From: Fuerstiella sp.
GTDB taxonomy: Bacteria > Planctomycetota > Planctomycetia > Planctomycetales > Planctomycetaceae
Assembly: GCA_022843805.1 (NCBI GenBank)
Contig: JALHMY010000024.1
Location: forward strand, 36,155 to 100,154
DNA length: 64,000 bases
Direction of reading: 5' to 3'
The notes under the pieces were generated by a model, which was not told where the DNA came from, ran no database searches, and worked only from the letters and a program-made list of their open reading frames with translations. The position numbers and the translations under genes were made by a program. This document shows positions 1 to 9,793 of this stretch, one piece after another. Each line of letters opens with the position of its first letter. Position 1 is the stretch's first letter.

Positions 1-305
1 TCCTGCCGCCACATTGCTTCAAACTCCGGACGTATGCGGAACGATTCGTGTTCCTTCATCAATCCAAATGTTCCACCGAAGCCAACATTCGAATCGGTAT
101 CGTGATTGGAGTTCGTAAAAAACCCTGCAGTGTTAAAGCCTCCGCTGTCAAGGTTCGTGAAGGAACCAGTAAAGTTCGCCTGCACATAGGGATTGTAATC
201 CCCAATTCGAAAAACTTCGGTGACCTCAATCGCATCCGCTCGACCGCTGTTCAGGATGACCAGGACAAGCAAACTCAGCCCGCTCAGTCGCAAATATCCA
301 GGCAC
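1..305 (-). CDS. Secreted/outer-membrane beta-barrel-like protein, 5' part only
   Basis: The gene runs off the left edge of the window, so only about 101 N-terminal codons are visible. I chose a GTG start at 305 because a strong Shine-Dalgarno sequence (AGAAGGAG) lies 7 bases upstream. The first ~25 residues form a signal peptide with a Leu/Val core and an Ala-x-Ala-like end (GRADA). The mature part is rich in Gly, Phe, Asn and Thr with alternating hydrophobic residues (for example VGFGGTFGLMKE, then FRIRPEFEAMW), which looks like transmembrane beta-strands of an outer-membrane barrel. The family cannot be named from this fragment. The call of an exported protein is firm; the barrel call is inference. 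Confidence 0.6.
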   Translation of the reverse strand, partial: MPGYLRLSGLSLLVLVILNSGRADAIEVTEVFRIGDYNPYVQANFTGSFTNLDSGGFNTAGFFTNSNHDTDSNVGFGGTFGLMKEHESFRIRPEFEAMWRQ

Positions 306-598
306 TCGATGACTCCTTCTTCCAGTACCAAAAACAGAGCAATCCGTTAGTGGGAAGATCGTCTGAGGTGCCTGGCTTCATGGTGTGCCGGGGCAGCAAA
401 AGCAGCTGCATTTTCGGTGCAGATTCCATGAGCACCAGATATTCGCATATTACGGAAAATCCGTCACACACCGAAATGCTAACGCAGTCCTGGCAGTTGC
501 CCGGAGTATGGGTGTTTCTGCCTGGAGGTTATTCAGACCTGAGTGGTCAGCACGTGCCTGCAGGTGTATCAATTTCAGTCCAGTGCCGCTGCCCGCTC

Positions 599-2068
599 TT
601 AACTGAGAATGTCACGGATAATATTGCCATGGACATCGGTCAGACGGAAATCACGACCCTGGAATCGATATGTCAGCTGCTCGTGATTCACTCCGAGCGT
701 GTGCAGGATGGTTGCATTCAGGTCGTGGATATGAACGGGCTTGTCGACCACGTTGTAGCTGAAATCGTCCGTTTCGCCGTAGACCTGTCCGGCTTTGATT
801 CCTCCGCCAGCCAGCCACATGGTGAAATTGCGAGGATGATGGTCTCGTCCATAATTGTCGCGAGTCAGCGTCCCCTGACTGTAAACGGTGCGACCAAATT
901 CACCACCCCAGATGACCAGAGTATCATCCAGCATCCCTCGCTGTTTCAAATCCTTCACCAGTGCGGCACTTGGACGATCCGCCGCAGGAGCCAGCTGTCG
1001 AATAGCGCCGGGAAGGCCGCCGTGATGGTCCCAGCCTCGCAGGAAGACCTGAGTAAACGGAACTCCGCGTTCTGCAAGACGTCTGGCCAAAAGACAGTTA
1101 TAGGCAAAAGTACCCGGTTCCTTCACCTCGGGGCCGTACATATCCAGAACGCTCTGAGGTTCATCCGAGATGTCAGTCAGGTCCGGAACCGATGTTTGCA
1201 TCCGAAATGCCATTTCATACTGCGAAATTCGGGAAGCAATTTCCGGATCACCCACGGTGTCAAGCCGCTGCTGATTCAGTTCTGACAGACCGTCCAGCAT
1301 TCGCCGACGTGTCGCTGCATCAACTCCGTTGGGGTTGGACAAATACAGCACCGGGTCACCGACAGATCGCAGTGCGACACCAGCATGCCGGGTCGACATA
1401 AACCCGCTGCCCCAGAGCCGAGAGAACAGCGCCTGCGACTGAGATCCGCTGGGCATTCTTGAATGCAAAACGACAAATGCCGGCAGATCTCGATTCGGGC
1501 TCCCCAGTCCGTACGATACCCATGCGCCCATACTCGGTCGTCCGGGAATCTGACTTCCGGTCTGAATGTACGTAATGGCAGGGTCGTGGTTGATTGCTTC
1601 CGTGTTGACGGTCTTAACAATGCACAGATCATCCACAATGGAGCCGATTTCCGGGAGCAGATCGCTGATCCACGTGCCCTGCTGACCGTGCCGTGAAAAT
1701 CGAAAGACTGATGGCGCGACAGGCAATCGAGTCTGCCCTGAGGTCATCGTTGTAATTCGCTGGCCCTGCCGAATACTCTCCGGAAGATCCTTGTCAAAAT
1801 ACTCGTCCAGCTTCGGCTTGTAGTCATAGAGATCAAGCTGCGATGGAGCATCCGCCATAAACAGCCAGATCACTCGTTTTGCTGTTGGAGGATGATGCAG
1901 TCGACTCAGAAGGGCGTCCTCTGACGACTGTTCCGCACCCGCCGCATTGCTGGTCAGCAGGCCGGGATTCATGACAGATGCGAGCGCAGCGGTACCAAGA
2001 CCAGCAGCACTTCGGCCAAAGAAATATCGCCGAGTTTCCTGAAGTGCGTGTTGCCTGAAAGCATTCAT
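599..2068 (-). CDS. DUF1501 domain secreted protein (sulfatase-like fold)
   Basis: This 489-residue protein starts with a twin-arginine type signal ([19 protein letters not shown]), so it is probably exported folded by Tat. The body matches the DUF1501 family seen in Planctomycetes: [18 protein letters not shown] near the N-terminus, [14 protein letters not shown] in the middle, and ...GWDHHGG and IWGGEFGRT toward the C-terminus, a layout related to alkaline-phosphatase/sulfatase folds. The molecular function is not established. Its start lies 25 bases after the stop of the DUF1549/DUF1553 gene upstream, with an AGGA site 10 bases before ATG, so the two are an operon pair as is usual for these families. 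A paralogue lies at 61174-62541. Confidence 0.9.
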   Translation of the reverse strand: MNAFRQHALQETRRYFFGRSAAGLGTAALASVMNPGLLTSNAAGAEQSSEDALLSRLHHPPTAKRVIWLFMADAPSQLDLYDYKPKLDEYFDKDLPESIRQGQRITTMTSGQTRLPVAPSVFRFSRHGQQGTWISDLLPEIGSIVDDLCIVKTVNTEAINHDPAITYIQTGSQIPGRPSMGAWVSYGLGSPNRDLPAFVVLHSRMPSGSQSQALFSRLWGSGFMSTRHAGVALRSVGDPVLYLSNPNGVDAATRRRMLDGLSELNQQRLDTVGDPEIASRISQYEMAFRMQTSVPDLTDISDEPQSVLDMYGPEVKEPGTFAYNCLLARRLAERGVPFTQVFLRGWDHHGGLPGAIRQLAPAADRPSAALVKDLKQRGMLDDTLVIWGGEFGRTVYSQGTLTRDNYGRDHHPRNFTMWLAGGGIKAGQVYGETDDFSYNVVDKPVHIHDLNATILHTLGVNHEQLTYRFQGRDFRLTDVHGNIIRDILS

Positions 2069-2093
2069 TTCGATGAATTCCTGTTCCCTTGTA

Positions 2094-5000
2094 CTATTCT
2101 CGGGTAATTGTTTCGTCGAGATTCAGCAGGAGGTTGCCCATCATGGTCATGGTGGCATACTCAACGGCGTCGAGAGTTGCATTTTTGGGCGATGCACCCG
2201 TTGCGAGCAGTTTTTCCGCTTCCGGTACACTGGCCTGATAATGTTGTCGATGACCGTCGCAGACTCGCTGCAGAATCGACTGTTCATGTGGCTCCGGCGA
2301 TCGTCCGGTACAAAGCCGAAATCCCCAGGCGAGCCGACTGCTGTCATTCTCGCCGCCCTCAGTCAGCATCCGTTCCGCAAGTCCGCGGGCCGCTTCCACA
2401 TACTGTTCATCATTCATCAGCACCAGAGCCTGCAGAGGAGTGTTTGTCCGAGCACGGCGGGCCACACATGTTTCGCGGGACGGCGCATCGAATGCCATCA
2501 GTGAAGGTGGTGGCGATGTTCGTTTCCAGAACGTGTACAGACTTCGCCGATACAAAGCATCTCCCGCATCCTGCTTGTAGAACTGAGTTGTGCTGCCAAC
2601 GAAGGCAACCGCTTCCCAAAGGCCGGCAGGCTGATAGGGTTTTACGCTGCGACCTCCCAGTTGTTCAACCAGCATTCCGCTGATTGCAAGGGCACTGTCG
2701 CGCACCACTTCCGCGTCAAGCCGGAATCTCGGACCGCGGGCCAGCAACTCGTTTGCAGGATCCGTCTGCAACAACTCGGGACTTACGCGGGAAGACTGTC
2801 GATATGTGGCAGAAGTCAGCATCAGTTTATGCAGCTGCTTTATGTTCCAGCCACTCTCCACAAATTCAACTGCCAGCCAGTCCAGAAGTTCCGGATGAGT
2901 GGGCCAGGTTCCCTGGGAACCAAAATCTTCGGCCGTCTTCACAATACCGCTGCCGAAAAACTGCTGCCAGAAACGATTGACCGTCACTCGGGAAGTCAGA
3001 GGATGCGATGAGTCGGTCAGCCAGCGAGCCAGTCCAAGTCGGTTCTTTGGTGCGCCGTCAGGAAGTGCCGGAAAAATGGCAGGCACACCTGGCTCAACTT
3101 TTTCGCCCGGCTTATTGTACTCGCCTCGCTTCAGTATGAATGTCTCTCTCGGCTGTGCCAGGTCTTCCATAACCATCGTAACAGGCACGGCGTTATCTGT
3201 ATCGGTCCGTTGCTTTGTCAGTTCATCCACCTGCTTCTGAAGAGGCTGAAACGTCAGCCTGATCTGCGGATGCACATTCTGCACAAAGTAATTTCGAATC
3301 AGTAGTCTTTGTTCTTCGCTGCGTTTGTCCGTTTCAACTCGAATCGCATCGCGAACTGGCTGAGGAACGCCCGATTTTTCAAGTGTCTTTTCTGCTGCTT
3401 CCCATGCGAGCTGAGATTCAAACGACTGTTCTGCCTGCGGTGTTCGAGTGCGAATGCCCGCATGATCCCAGTAGACAGTTCCTCCAAACTGAGTGAACGC
3501 CCATCCGTTCAGTTCTGAACCTGGCTTCAGGCCGACCGAAGCAGCACTGACTTCCAGTCTGACCCATTGGCCGCTCGCGGGCAGATCCCCCAGCCGGCGG
3601 TGATTCTCGTTGTCGCCCGAACCCCACTCGATCAGATCTTCACCCCAGAAGGCCCGATGCTCCCAGCTGCCGTCGTTGAACTGCAGCATAACGGTCCGGG
3701 GTGGATTCGCAGGATCGATCCGGCACATGGCGAACAGGACGTCGCCTTCGCCGATTTTTAAACCTGGAGCGGCTCCTGTGAAGAAATGCTGGCTGAGGCC
3801 AGGTGCGGTTCGGCGAGTCGCCTGAGTGCCGGAAAACACAGGGTGCTCGGGTGCCGTGACAAACTCCCAGGAAGTATCTCCCTGCAGCTGCGCACCAGCA
3901 GGTGCGGCATCTTCAATCCAGACAAAATCCTGTGGTTCCGATGCTGTCACTCCCGGCGGCAAACCTGGATCCGCATATTGTACTTCGGCCAGCGCTGTGG
4001 TGATGCGAGCCTGCAGATCAGTAATCTGCTGATTCAATTCCGCCAGCTTTGTGGTCTGTTCGGGCGAAGGTACCCTGATGACCGGCGGCGGAGCCAGCTG
4101 ATTTCCATCCATCGCGGCATCTGCGGCCGCATTGTAAAATGCAAACAGCTGATAAAACTCTTTCTGAGTCACCGGATCAAATTTGTGATCGTGGCAAACA
4201 GCGCAACCGAGAGTCATGCCCATAAAAATTGTGGACATGGTTTCGGTACGGTCGACGGCGTAACGAACGAACACTTCTTCATTAATGGACCCACCTTCAC
4301 TTGTCGTCACATTGCAGCGATTAAAGCCGGTGGCAATCTTCTGATCAATTGTGGAGTCTGGCAGGAGGTCCCCGGCCAGTTGCTCGATGGTAAACTCATT
4401 AAAGGGCTTGTTTTGGTTAAATGCGCTGATCACCCATTCACGGTATTTCCAGAGTGATCGTTCATTGTCCAGGTGCAGGCCGTGCGAGTCGCCATAGCGA
4501 ACGAGGTCCAGCCAGTATCGCCCCATGTGCTCACCATATCGGCTGGATTCCAGCAAACGGTCGATCAGTCGTTCGTATGCCTGAGGTTCGGAATCGTTAA
4601 CAAACGCGTCAATCTCCGCCGGCGTTGGGGGTAGTCCGGTCAGATCAAGAGTTGCCCGCCGAATCAGTGTGACTCGGTCCGCTTCGGGCGAAGCCTTCAG
4701 GCCAGCCTTGTCCAGTTTGCCCATTACGAAATGATCGATCGCGTTTCTGCACCAGTCCGGGTTGCTGACCTGAGGTTGTTCATGCTTCCCGGGACGGATG
4801 AATGCCCAGTGGCCCTGGTATTCAGCCCCCTGTTCAATCCACCGTTTCAGAACATCCACCTGAGCAGAGGTGAGCGTTTTTCCGGTGCTCGCGGGCGGCA
4901 TCTGGTGGTCGCCGTCCGTGGACGTGACACGACGCAGAAGTTCGCTCGCCGCAGTATCCCCCGGCACAATTGCGGCGACGCCGGATTCCAGCCTCGCCGT

Positions 5001-5231
5001 CGCTTCGTCGTGGAGGTCCAGACGCAGGCCTGCCTTGCGTTCCGCAGCATCGGGTCCATGGCATTTATAACAGGCGTCCGAAAGGATCGGACGAACCTCG
5101 CGGTTATAGTCAACCTTCTCCGCGGACTCCACCACACAACTCAGAGGCAGAACGAGCCCGGAAAGAGCGTAAAGCCATATTGCAAAAGACTTTCCGCTGA
5201 AAAAACAGTGCTTCCAGACGAGCGATCGCAT
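2094..5231 (-). CDS. Planctomycete cytochrome C / DUF1549-DUF1553 protein
   Basis: A 1045-residue exported protein of the PSCyt1-PSCyt2-PSD1 type. Residues 1-37 are a signal peptide; a CxxCH haem-binding motif follows ([10 protein letters not shown], about residue 53), then DUF1549 with a second CxxCH ([12 protein letters not shown]), an inserted beta-rich stretch (about residues 430-590) and a C-terminal DUF1553 domain ([32 protein letters not shown] region). The family is abundant in Planctomycetes, is presumed to sit in the periplasm or at the cell surface, and has no proven substrate. An AGGA site 6 bases before the ATG supports the start. It is followed at once by the DUF1501 gene. The paralogue at 58451-61111 lacks the long inserted region. 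Confidence 0.9.
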   Translation of the reverse strand: MRSLVWKHCFFSGKSFAIWLYALSGLVLPLSCVVESAEKVDYNREVRPILSDACYKCHGPDAAERKAGLRLDLHDEATARLESGVAAIVPGDTAASELLRRVTSTDGDHQMPPASTGKTLTSAQVDVLKRWIEQGAEYQGHWAFIRPGKHEQPQVSNPDWCRNAIDHFVMGKLDKAGLKASPEADRVTLIRRATLDLTGLPPTPAEIDAFVNDSEPQAYERLIDRLLESSRYGEHMGRYWLDLVRYGDSHGLHLDNERSLWKYREWVISAFNQNKPFNEFTIEQLAGDLLPDSTIDQKIATGFNRCNVTTSEGGSINEEVFVRYAVDRTETMSTIFMGMTLGCAVCHDHKFDPVTQKEFYQLFAFYNAAADAAMDGNQLAPPPVIRVPSPEQTTKLAELNQQITDLQARITTALAEVQYADPGLPPGVTASEPQDFVWIEDAAPAGAQLQGDTSWEFVTAPEHPVFSGTQATRRTAPGLSQHFFTGAAPGLKIGEGDVLFAMCRIDPANPPRTVMLQFNDGSWEHRAFWGEDLIEWGSGDNENHRRLGDLPASGQWVRLEVSAASVGLKPGSELNGWAFTQFGGTVYWDHAGIRTRTPQAEQSFESQLAWEAAEKTLEKSGVPQPVRDAIRVETDKRSEEQRLLIRNYFVQNVHPQIRLTFQPLQKQVDELTKQRTDTDNAVPVTMVMEDLAQPRETFILKRGEYNKPGEKVEPGVPAIFPALPDGAPKNRLGLARWLTDSSHPLTSRVTVNRFWQQFFGSGIVKTAEDFGSQGTWPTHPELLDWLAVEFVESGWNIKQLHKLMLTSATYRQSSRVSPELLQTDPANELLARGPRFRLDAEVVRDSALAISGMLVEQLGGRSVKPYQPAGLWEAVAFVGSTTQFYKQDAGDALYRRSLYTFWKRTSPPPSLMAFDAPSRETCVARRARTNTPLQALVLMNDEQYVEAARGLAERMLTEGGENDSSRLAWGFRLCTGRSPEPHEQSILQRVCDGHRQHYQASVPEAEKLLATGASPKNATLDAVEYATMTMMGNLLLNLDETITRE

Positions 5232-5381
5232 GCGACTTCCTCAGTGACGCAGTTTCCGTTGTCGGCGTCATTGACGTGACCCGACCTGTTACCGTCCTTC
5301 ATTACGACAGATCAGGAGTCAGAAGTCAACGATAAGCCAGCGGGACTGAGAAGGTTTGGGCAGGCGGTGCACCAATTCGTG

Positions 5382-6083
5382 TCAGGATTGACTCGCTCGC
5401 CACATGACGTACATCATCTCCCGGCAAATCTGTTGACTTCGCTCGTCGTATGTTGCCGATTCCAGGAGGCTTCCGTCAGATTTCTTTGGATCTTCGTAAG
5501 GAATGGCGATGCGTTCGCTGCATCCACTCACCAGCGGGCATGCTTCGTCGGCCTGCGTACACGTCATAACAGCACAAAAGTCTTTGGATGGGTTGGGCGA
5601 TTCGGAAAAGACTTTGGAAAAACAGGTGAACGAACGCTGATCCTGGCGAAAACTGACCTTGTAATGTGGGTTCGCAGCCTTTTCGTCTGCAGCACTCACT
5701 TGCAGTCCGGCACGCTGAATTGCCGCCACGGCACGCGGATTAAAGGCTGTTGCCTCAGTGCCTCCGGACCACGTCTCTACTTTGGGGATGCCGTAGAATT
5801 CCGCGGCGGCAAGTGCCCAGATCTGAGCAAGATGGCTGCGGCGGGAATTGTGAGTACAAATAAATACCAGGTGAGCCGTTTTGTCTGCATCACTGCAGGC
5901 CTTCACATGATCCGCCAGTTCCTGCAGCATCACTTTGCGTTCAGCCGGAATGTTCTCGAACTCTGCTGCACGCGCCGTCAGATATTTGCTGACTGCAGGA
6001 AGCAACTCGGTCGAAGTCTGGGTCGTCACTTCAGTTGAACGGGACATGATCAATCCCAGCAGGAACAGGGACAGGAAATTCAT
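5382..6083 (-). CDS. Low-molecular-weight phosphatase / arsenate-reductase-like protein
   Basis: The sequence HLVFICTHNSRRSHLAQIW contains the CX5R phosphate-binding loop (Cys-Thr-His-Asn-Ser-Arg-Arg) of low-molecular-weight protein tyrosine phosphatases and thioredoxin-type arsenate reductases. Further family features are SGGTEATAFNPRAVAA, the FCAVMTCTQADEACP segment and a C-terminal YEDPKKSDGS...Y-ER region; the last of these places it with the long (about 200-residue) phosphatase-like clade found in Bacteroidetes and Planctomycetes rather than with classic ArsC. It could act on arsenate or on phosphotyrosine; sequence does not decide. The first Met (MNFLSLFLLGLIM) may not be used; a second Met at 13 (start about 6047) has a GGGA site 6 bases upstream. 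It sits in the same-strand run between a lipoprotein gene and the DUF1549 gene. Confidence 0.8.
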   Translation of the reverse strand: MNFLSLFLLGLIMSRSTEVTTQTSTELLPAVSKYLTARAAEFENIPAERKVMLQELADHVKACSDADKTAHLVFICTHNSRRSHLAQIWALAAAEFYGIPKVETWSGGTEATAFNPRAVAAIQRAGLQVSAADEKAANPHYKVSFRQDQRSFTCFSKVFSESPNPSKDFCAVMTCTQADEACPLVSGCSERIAIPYEDPKKSDGSLLESATYDERSQQICREMMYVMWRASQS

Positions 6084-6321
6084 TGGATCTGACTCCGGCC
6101 GGACGGTGCACGATCGTAAACATCAAATACAGTGTTCTGCTTCCGAGTGGTTCAACGCTTCCGGTTATTCTTCCAGAGCAAAGCACAATCTCGTGCGGTG
6201 CTGAACTCAGCATACGAAAATTCGGGGGCTCTGTCGATTTCCACAGAAGAAGTCCGTCGTGTGGAAACAGCCGTTACCGCCTTCAGATCATACAGAGTCA
6301 TCTGTTGCTGACGCCTGACCT

Positions 6322-6681
6322 TCATTCAACTTTCAGATCCAGCGACGTCGTGTCGGCGGCAACCTCAAACTGCCTGTCCATCGAACCCTGCTGGAAGCCT
6401 GCGGGAATTGCCTGAAAGTCTTTGGCAGACGCTCCTGCCGACAGATACCAGGTATATTTCCCGGGCGTCACAGGACTCTGGAAAGTCCCATTCACGATGG
6501 GAACGACCGCTGGCAGACCAGCTCCTGTTGGCTGAAAGTTGAAGTTTACTTTATCGACCGGTTTGCCAGCACGAGTGACTGTCACTTTAACGTCAACGGG
6601 AGCTGAATGCTGATCGATACTGACGTCCCCGCAACCTGCGGCAAAACAAATATTCAGCAGCAGTACGATTCGAAATTTCAT
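6322..6681 (-). CDS. Small lipoprotein, transthyretin-like
   Basis: A 119-residue protein with a lipoprotein signal peptide: hydrophobic core (VLLLNICFA) and lipobox AAGC with Cys at residue 17. The mature part reads as a single beta-sandwich of the kind found in planctomycete carboxypeptidase-regulatory/transthyretin-like lipoproteins: VKVTVTRAGKPVDKVNFNFQP, then PVTPGKYTWYLSA and a final beta strand. Such proteins typically follow DUF1559 genes, as here and again at 56864-58358. The role is unknown, presumably outer-membrane or cell-surface anchored. No strong ribosome binding site is visible before the ATG. Confidence 0.7.
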   Translation of the reverse strand: MKFRIVLLLNICFAAGCGDVSIDQHSAPVDVKVTVTRAGKPVDKVNFNFQPTGAGLPAVVPIVNGTFQSPVTPGKYTWYLSAGASAKDFQAIPAGFQQGSMDRQFEVAADTTSLDLKVE

Positions 6682-6883
6682 TTGAACTCAGAGACCTTCG
6701 AAACGGAATTGCCATCGGATCCCTGGGGAACCCCAGGGCAACATAAAACAGACGGGCACAGGATTGAATGTCCTGCACTCCGTCATCTGTCGGCCTGCTG
6801 GGCCGGAACTTCCGCTCCGGCCCTCGCACGACCACGGCAGACGCACTGCCCGGCCACTGAGGCGTCGGGCAATTCACCAGTCA

Positions 6884-8032
6884 CTAATCGACGCTAGCCA
6901 CATTTCCGTCCTGAGACGCAGCGAGCCACTTCAGCAGCAATGTGTCCATGTTTTCGCTCAGAAACTTCACAGAACCATCTCCCATTACCGCCTGGCAGCC
7001 ACCAATGTGCCAGCTGAATGGTTCGTCATTCGGTCCGCAGTTGTTAACGGTCCAGCGACATGTGTCGGGCCCACCCTGAGGCGTTCGGTTCTGATTGATT
7101 CCCATCAGCCTTGATGCAGGAGACAGTGCATTGCTTGGGCCAGAAAGTCCGTTCGTGGAAGAATCCGGATCGGCCCATGCATACATACGGCGACCACCTG
7201 TTGAGCCACCTGACCATGCCACACTGTCCGCAGCAATTGGAGCGGGACGAGTCGACAGCGATGCAAACTGTCCGGCATTCGGATGAGCGCGACCGGCATC
7301 TTCAATACACAGAATTGTGTTGGAAGTACCATCGGTCACACTGCCAAAGCCCCAGTTCCTGTCGCATGACAGAAAGCCCTGCTTTGTCATCTGGACTCGT
7401 CGAGTCGAATTCAGTGGACGCGTTCCGATGGGATCTGCCTGCCCGGCAATTTCCTCAACGTCTGACACAGAAATGAACATATAATCCCAGACACCGTACC
7501 CATCAGGTGCCCGTGTTTCGGCCGCAACAGGAGTGCTGGGGCAAATGAACGATGGAATCTGTGTCTTTGCCGCGGCGACTGTGTCCGGGAAATTCGGGTC
7601 ATGATACAGAGCACCCAGTGAGTTGGCATGCAGAGCAGCGGGCGCGTAATTGTATGGAGCTGCCGTCATCTGAGCGAATGTCAGCTTGTGTTCCATCTTG
7701 TTGTAAACGTTGCCCTGCTCAATGTACGGCAAAAGAAGAGTCGGCGTCGACTGACTCATATAGATAGTTGATGCTCCACCAGTGCTGTCACACTGGCCAG
7801 GATGCGGCAGTTTCCGGAAGGTTGATTCAAAGTTGTGAACAGCCAGCCCTATTTGTTTCAGGTTATTCTTGCACTGCGTTCTCCGTGCAGCTTCTCTCGC
7901 CTGCTGAACGGCTGGCAGCAACAAAGCGATCAGAATCGCAATGATTGCAATAACAACCAGCAGTTCGATGAGAGTAAACCCGCGGCGAGTTTCCTTCACT
8001 GATGATAAATGACGATATCCCGATTTCTTCAC
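6884..8032 (-). CDS. DUF1559 prepilin-like protein (type II pseudopilin N-terminus)
   Basis: The N-terminus carries the type IV prepilin cleavage and helix motif [20 protein letters not shown], followed by [24 protein letters not shown], the signature of the large planctomycete DUF1559 family. The C-terminus has the usual [17 protein letters not shown] box. The precursor would be cut by a prepilin peptidase before Phe and held in the membrane by the first helix. The reading frame is open up to an ATG at 8137, but that would put 50 residues ahead of the cleavage site; a GTG at 8032 ([11 protein letters not shown]) or one a few codons later gives a normal leader. The start is therefore uncertain; the family call is firm. 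Confidence 0.9.
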   Translation of the reverse strand: MKKSGYRHLSSVKETRRGFTLIELLVVIAIIAILIALLLPAVQQAREAARRTQCKNNLKQIGLAVHNFESTFRKLPHPGQCDSTGGASTIYMSQSTPTLLLPYIEQGNVYNKMEHKLTFAQMTAAPYNYAPAALHANSLGALYHDPNFPDTVAAAKTQIPSFICPSTPVAAETRAPDGYGVWDYMFISVSDVEEIAGQADPIGTRPLNSTRRVQMTKQGFLSCDRNWGFGSVTDGTSNTILCIEDAGRAHPNAGQFASLSTRPAPIAADSVAWSGGSTGGRRMYAWADPDSSTNGLSGPSNALSPASRLMGINQNRTPQGGPDTCRWTVNNCGPNDEPFSWHIGGCQAVMGDGSVKFLSENMDTLLLKWLAASQDGNVASVD

Positions 8033-8414
8033 CTGAAGAGACCTTTCAAAACGGTCAATGCTCCACAACCCTGCCTGAAAAATGGTTCGCCACAGCACAA
8101 TGATTCCGGGCTGCCCAGCCTGACACAATTCTGTCACGGCTGCGCCAAATGCTCATACTGCCAGCGATTCGCTGCAATGGCAGCGAGGCAGGTTCGACTT
8201 AACCGTTATTTTGCGACACACTGTGAAGATTGAATGAAGGACTTGTGAAGTCTTTGTGAATTCCAGAGCACAATGGATTTCAGTGTCGCTCGCCGATTTT
8301 GATCGATAGAAACATTCGAGAATCCCATGCATAAAGATGCCGATCCGGCTCTGCTGAAGTGTATTCATTTTGACCTTCTCATGTCATTTCGATGACTCTC
8401 CTGATGGGTGTATA

Positions 8415-8445
8415 TTGGGCTCGAAAAGCGTTATCCTGTTATAAT
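8415..8445 (+). promoter_or_regulatory. Candidate sigma-70 type promoter
   Basis: A perfect TATAAT lies at 8440-8445. The best -35 match is TTGGGC at 8415-8420 with a long 19-base spacer. The site is about 165 bases upstream of the ATG at 8611, leaving a long 5' leader that includes the hairpin at 8525-8571. The -10 match is exact but the -35 is weak, so this is a suggestion only. Confidence 0.35.
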
Positions 8446-8524
8446 TAAACATGTTACGTCGATCGATCTGGAACTGGCATTGAAAGTGTACTCAAAGGCA
8501 GGCATGCACCAGAGAACGGTGCAC

Positions 8525-8571
8525 AAGAACCACTGACAAAACCTGCGGGTACCGCGATGTTTGTGGTTCTT
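8525..8571 (+). promoter_or_regulatory. Long hairpin in the leader of the gene at 8611
   Basis: AAGAACCAC (8525-8533) is the exact reverse complement of GTGGTTCTT (8563-8571). Inside the loop, GCGG-GTA-CCGC can pair as a second short stem. The structure sits 20 bases upstream of the GAGGAGG ribosome binding site of the following gene, and downstream of the candidate promoter, so it would be transcribed. It could be an attenuator or a leader-stabilising stem; no known riboswitch consensus was recognised. Confidence 0.4.
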
Positions 8572-8610
8572 AATCAATTGCCCGATTCAAGATGAGGAGG
8601 AAACAGAGCC

Positions 8611-9564
8611 ATGATTTCAAGAACAGGAAAACAACTGACAGCGATGCTACTGCTGTTCAACATGCTGACTGCAGTTCGCGCCAATGACATCGAAGACGTA
8701 TTTAAGGCGTTGCGTGGCGGCACGAATCGGCGACCGCCGCAGGTGGCACAGATCCCGGTGGGGCATGACCGTGGCCGAGGCTATTCCGGAGATCACTCAG
8801 GGTATGGATATCCGGGTCGTCAGATTCATCCGCATGGACCGGGCATGCATTCTGCAATGAGCAGTCGGGATATCGCACAGCGGCAGCAACTGGCTCGCCA
8901 GTTCTCCGGAATGCGTGGCGATGGATTTCGGGGCTATCACGATGACCACTATGACCTGAGAGATCGATACAACGACGGTCGACATCATCAGTCTGGATAC
9001 CGCGGGGCTGGATACGGCGGGGCTGGATACGGTAGTCCGCGTCACGGCGATTCAGGATACCATGCCCACAGCCAGGCAATCTCATCCCGGCGTCGCTCCG
9101 GATCTATCGTGTCGTTCAGCGTTAGCAGCAACGCACCGGTTTTTTACGAAAATGGTCTGAATGACCTGAATGACCCGGTATATGGCCCAACTCTCGTTCC
9201 GCAGTATCCCGTGGTGCCTGCCGTTCCATCCGCTCCGGCGCATTCACAGACACTTCCCTGTCCTCACCAGCTGGGTGAGATTGTGACGTATGCGGTTCCA
9301 GTGGCCACATGCATTCAAATCGAAGATCCTGAAAACATAGCGCCTCATGCTGTCCCTGTCGTCGTGGCAGTTCGCGATCCGAATTTGGGTGCAATTCATA
9401 CATGTGTCGAACAGGTGGTCTATGTGGAAGTGTGTGTACCTCCCTGTCCGATGCGAAGGCTGACAGTGTCCCCATGCCGAACCCGTATCCGAATGGACTT
9501 TGGCGAATACGAAGTCGACATTCGATCTCATCGAGGCAAGGTGGTCATCGACTACGATAACTGA
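8611..9564 (+). CDS. Secreted Gly/His/Tyr/Arg-rich protein, unknown function
   Basis: A 317-residue exported protein I do not recognise. The ATG has a strong GAGGAGG ribosome site. Residues 1-24 are a signal peptide ending AVRA-N. Residues about 45-160 are low complexity, rich in Gly, His, Tyr, Arg and Asp, with short repeats such as YRGAGYGGAGYGSPRHG, and look disordered. Residues about 165-317 are a more ordered domain with several Cys pairs (PCPHQLGEI, VATCIQIED, HTCVEQVVYVEVCVPPCP, SPCRTRIRMDFGEYEVDI), suggesting disulfides and a beta-rich fold. It could be a cell-wall or stalk structural protein, but nothing proves this. It stands alone, followed by its own terminator at 9578-9612. Confidence 0.75.
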   Translation: MISRTGKQLTAMLLLFNMLTAVRANDIEDVFKALRGGTNRRPPQVAQIPVGHDRGRGYSGDHSGYGYPGRQIHPHGPGMHSAMSSRDIAQRQQLARQFSGMRGDGFRGYHDDHYDLRDRYNDGRHHQSGYRGAGYGGAGYGSPRHGDSGYHAHSQAISSRRRSGSIVSFSVSSNAPVFYENGLNDLNDPVYGPTLVPQYPVVPAVPSAPAHSQTLPCPHQLGEIVTYAVPVATCIQIEDPENIAPHAVPVVVAVRDPNLGAIHTCVEQVVYVEVCVPPCPMRRLTVSPCRTRIRMDFGEYEVDIRSHRGKVVIDYDN

Positions 9565-9577
9565 GGCGAAAACGAAC

Positions 9578-9612
9578 GTTCCGACTGGATCAGCATTCCA
9601 GTCGGAACTTTT
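9578..9612 (+). terminator. Intrinsic terminator after the gene at 8611-9564
   Basis: A 12-base perfect stem, GTTCCGACTGGA (9578-9589) and TCCAGTCGGAAC (9597-9608), with a 7-base loop is followed directly by TTTT. It begins 13 bases after the stop codon of the preceding gene. Confidence 0.8.
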
Positions 9613-9683
9613 GGGACTGAAAATCGCAGGCAGCCGAGCCCATTCGCTCCACGAATACCGGGGCGAGCGTCTATACTTCAGCA

Positions 9684-9731
9684 CTTCCGCCGATACAGGC
9701 ATTCGTTTCTGAATGCCTGTATCGGCGGAAG
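9684..9731. repeat. Perfect 21-bp inverted repeat
   Basis: The 21 bases 9684-9704 (starting CTTCCGCCGATACAGG) are the exact reverse complement of 9711-9731, with a 6-base spacer (GTTTCT). Outer bases AGCAC/GTGCT can pair further with a small bulge. There is no T-run after it, and a standard terminator already serves the upstream gene. It lies 63 bases before the chosen start of the giant fusion protein, so it would be in its leader or promoter. It may be a protein-binding palindrome, a mobile repeat, or a strong leader hairpin. Confidence 0.75.
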
Positions 9732-9793
9732 GTTGAGTGCTGATCCTGCCGGAGCCATTCCGGAAGTTTAAGAATTCTTCGGAGTGTCTGCTC

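Larger units (their letters stand above)
8033..8610. other. Intergenic region between divergent genes
   Basis: About 580 bases without a convincing gene. It separates the minus-strand DUF1559 gene from the plus-strand secreted Gly/His-rich protein and should hold promoters for both. It contains a TATAAT box at 8440-8445 and a long inverted repeat at 8525-8571, both described separately. A 71-codon open frame on the minus strand (8153-8368) has no signal peptide, family motif or good ribosome site and is not called. Confidence 0.5.

Noticed and set aside
350..1285. Long plus-strand frame opposite the DUF1501 gene
   Set aside because: It is antisense to a clear family gene and has no motif, signal peptide or ribosome site.
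8153..8368. 71-codon minus-strand frame
   Set aside because: No ribosome site, motif or homology clue; it lies in a likely promoter region.
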